Source: Deltaproteobacteria bacterium (GTDB lineage: Bacteria; Myxococcota; JACRCW01). Taken from it: a stretch of 60,726 bases of DNA. Of this stretch, positions 59,732 through 60,726 are shown piece after piece (positions within the stretch are counted from its first letter, which is position 1; every line of letters begins with the position of its first letter). The stretch spans positions 1 through 60,726 of the forward strand of contig JACRCW010000007.1 of the NCBI GenBank assembly GCA_016218805.1, written 5' to 3'. Position numbers and translations under genes: made by a program. A model generated the notes under the pieces. That model was not told the origin of the DNA. It saw only the letters and a list, made by a program, of their open reading frames with translations, and made no database searches.

Positions 59732-60676
59732 TCAGTTGCCCATGATGGACGGAGCACCGCCGGAGGTGGCGGCCGCGTCAGCGGAGCGTGCGTCTTCCAC
59801 TTCCGCGCTCACCGGGCCACCAATGCCGGCGCCCAGGGCGGCCAGCGGCACTGCCAGGGCCACCGTGATGGCGCCGGTGAGGGCCAGTGCACGGCCATTG
59901 GACGTGGAGACGTCGCCCACCAGCCGGTCGCGGAATTCACGCATGGGCTCCGGCGGGGTGGTGATGAGCAGGTAGGAGGCCACCATGCCAATGGCGCCGC
60001 CCACACCGCCAAAGAACAGCGCGCCCAGCACGGGCCCCAGCCAACTGGGCTGCGGTCCCAGCAGCGGGCGGACCAGACGCTGCAGCGCGGCGGAAGCCGC
60101 CACGCCGGCCACCAGCACCGTTCCCACGGCCGCCGCGGTCACCAGCATGCTGACGGGAACGCCCAGGAGGCTCTGGTCGCTTGCCTGCTGCGGGAGCAAC
60201 CACGGGAGCAGCGCCAACGGCGCGGCCACCATCCAGCCCAGCGCCAGGATGGCCGCACCACCCGCGGCGCCGGACACCGCGTCCATGAACAGGCGCTGGG
60301 TGAGGGAGCCGCGCACGTCAGAGGGCGTGAGCAGCGGGATGCTGAGCTTGCCGGTTTCCGCCGACGGCACCGACGGCACCAACGGCACCGCCGGGGCCGG
60401 CGCGGGGGCAGGTGTGGCTGCGGGGGCGGGCTCGGCCTGCGGGGCGGGGTCCGCGGCAGGCTGCTCCGCGGCGGGCTGCTCCGGGGCGGGCGCGTTCTCG
60501 GGCGGCGGCATGGGCGGCGCTTCGGGCGTGCCCTCCGGCGCGGGCGCCGGTGCGGGCTGGTCACCGTCAGCCTGCGGGGCCGGCATGCTGGAACCCTGCG
60601 CGCGCAGGACGGGAGCGGCCGCCGTGCACAGCGCGACGACCAGGCCAACGTGGAGCAAACCCTTGCGATCGATCAT
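59732..60676 (-). CDS. Membrane protein with Pro/Ala-rich N-terminal region
   Basis: ATG 60676 (MIDRKGLLHVGLVVALCTAA) with GGCAGG upstream gives 314 aa; a signal peptide ends near LRAQ. Residues ~30-110 are a Pro/Ala/Glu repeat (PAPAPAPEGTPEAPPMPPP). Four or five transmembrane helices follow (GAAGGAAILALGWMVAAPLA; VSMLVTAAAVGTVLVAGVAA; WLGPVLGALFFGGVGGAIGM; LALTGAITVALAVPLAALGA). No family was recognised. The window ends 50 bp upstream, so its promoter is outside or cut. Confidence 0.75.
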   Translation of the reverse strand: MIDRKGLLHVGLVVALCTAAAPVLRAQGSSMPAPQADGDQPAPAPAPEGTPEAPPMPPPENAPAPEQPAAEQPAADPAPQAEPAPAATPAPAPAPAVPLVPSVPSAETGKLSIPLLTPSDVRGSLTQRLFMDAVSGAAGGAAILALGWMVAAPLALLPWLLPQQASDQSLLGVPVSMLVTAAAVGTVLVAGVAASAALQRLVRPLLGPQPSWLGPVLGALFFGGVGGAIGMVASYLLITTPPEPMREFRDRLVGDVSTSNGRALALTGAITVALAVPLAALGAGIGGPVSAEVEDARSADAAATSGGAPSIMGN

Positions 60677-60726
60677 GGGACCTGCCCTTGATGCCCGGAG
60701 ACGGACGGCCACCGCGGCCGCCCGGG

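Noticed and set aside
59426..60691. 421-aa plus-strand open frame
   Set aside because: Gln/His/Arg-rich and antisense to the membrane protein at 59732-60676, which has a signal peptide and helices.
1..60726. CRISPR array or insertion sequence
   Set aside because: No regularly spaced repeat array, transposase or flanking terminal repeats were found.

Overview
The window is about 60.7 kb of very GC-rich (roughly 70 %) bacterial chromosome. I read it as a Myxococcota-like (former Deltaproteobacteria) genome. The reasons are many large cysteine-rich or Ser/Gly-linker lipoproteins, a small ribbon-helix-helix protein of the kind common in myxobacteria (TIGR04563-like), a pseudo-receiver/coiled-coil protein recalling FrzS/AglZ, a chemoreceptor, and a high share of secreted proteins of unknown function. 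The assignment is inference; no rRNA or other phylogenetic marker was compared.

Layout. 1-3306 (+): a truncated exported Ig-like protein and a lipoprotein gene whose reading frame is broken twice. 3335-19684 (-): a tight four-gene block (gaps 42, 12 and 12 bp) that is the highlight. Its first gene is a 2080-aa SpvB/TcdB-mid/RHS protein (TcB-TcC-like), followed by a 166-aa lipoprotein, a 2090-aa lipoprotein whose C-terminal half looks like the TcA shaft and TcB-binding end, and a 1088-aa cysteine-rich lipoprotein. I read it as a lipid-anchored relative of Tc (ABC) toxins. All three lipoproteins share one cysteine module. A REP-like double hairpin lies in frame inside the signal-peptide region of the TcA-like gene.

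19974-22280 (+): two tandem paralogous exported proteins and the decayed remnant of a third. 22300-25395 (+): a short lipid-type operon (extended SDR/acyl reductase-like, FabH-like KAS III, FabK/NMO-like flavoprotein). 25407-27800 (-): a membrane spermidine-synthase-like protein, with a perfect 12-bp hairpin between the convergent ends. 27966-29849: tRNA-Gln(UUG), prs, a small exported protein, tRNA-Gln(CUG), tRNA-Glu(CUC) and an intrinsic terminator. 30008-31011 (+): a coupled pair whose second member is HEPN-like.

30906-39806 (-): DUF2079 membrane protein, M15-like lipoprotein, beta-propeller-like lipoprotein, chemoreceptor, and a large cysteine-rich lipoprotein with an internal duplication. 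39904-42308 (+): PHA-granule-type small protein, a membrane protein with a lysine-rich tail, and a CDF cation transporter. 42290-45442 (-): VWA/carboxypeptidase-regulatory-like lipoprotein, SDR, ribbon-helix-helix protein. 45618-50279 (+): mostly housekeeping genes (rpoZ, rsmA, mutM, a deoxynucleoside kinase, panB, smpB), with a small opposite-strand gene overlapping mutM. 50286-53010 (-): pseudo-receiver/coiled-coil protein and a small basic protein. 53145-59202 (+): alpha/beta hydrolase and a 1743-aa surface protein with FG-GAP repeats. 59203-59731: no recognisable gene. 59732-60676 (-): a Pro/Ala-rich membrane protein.
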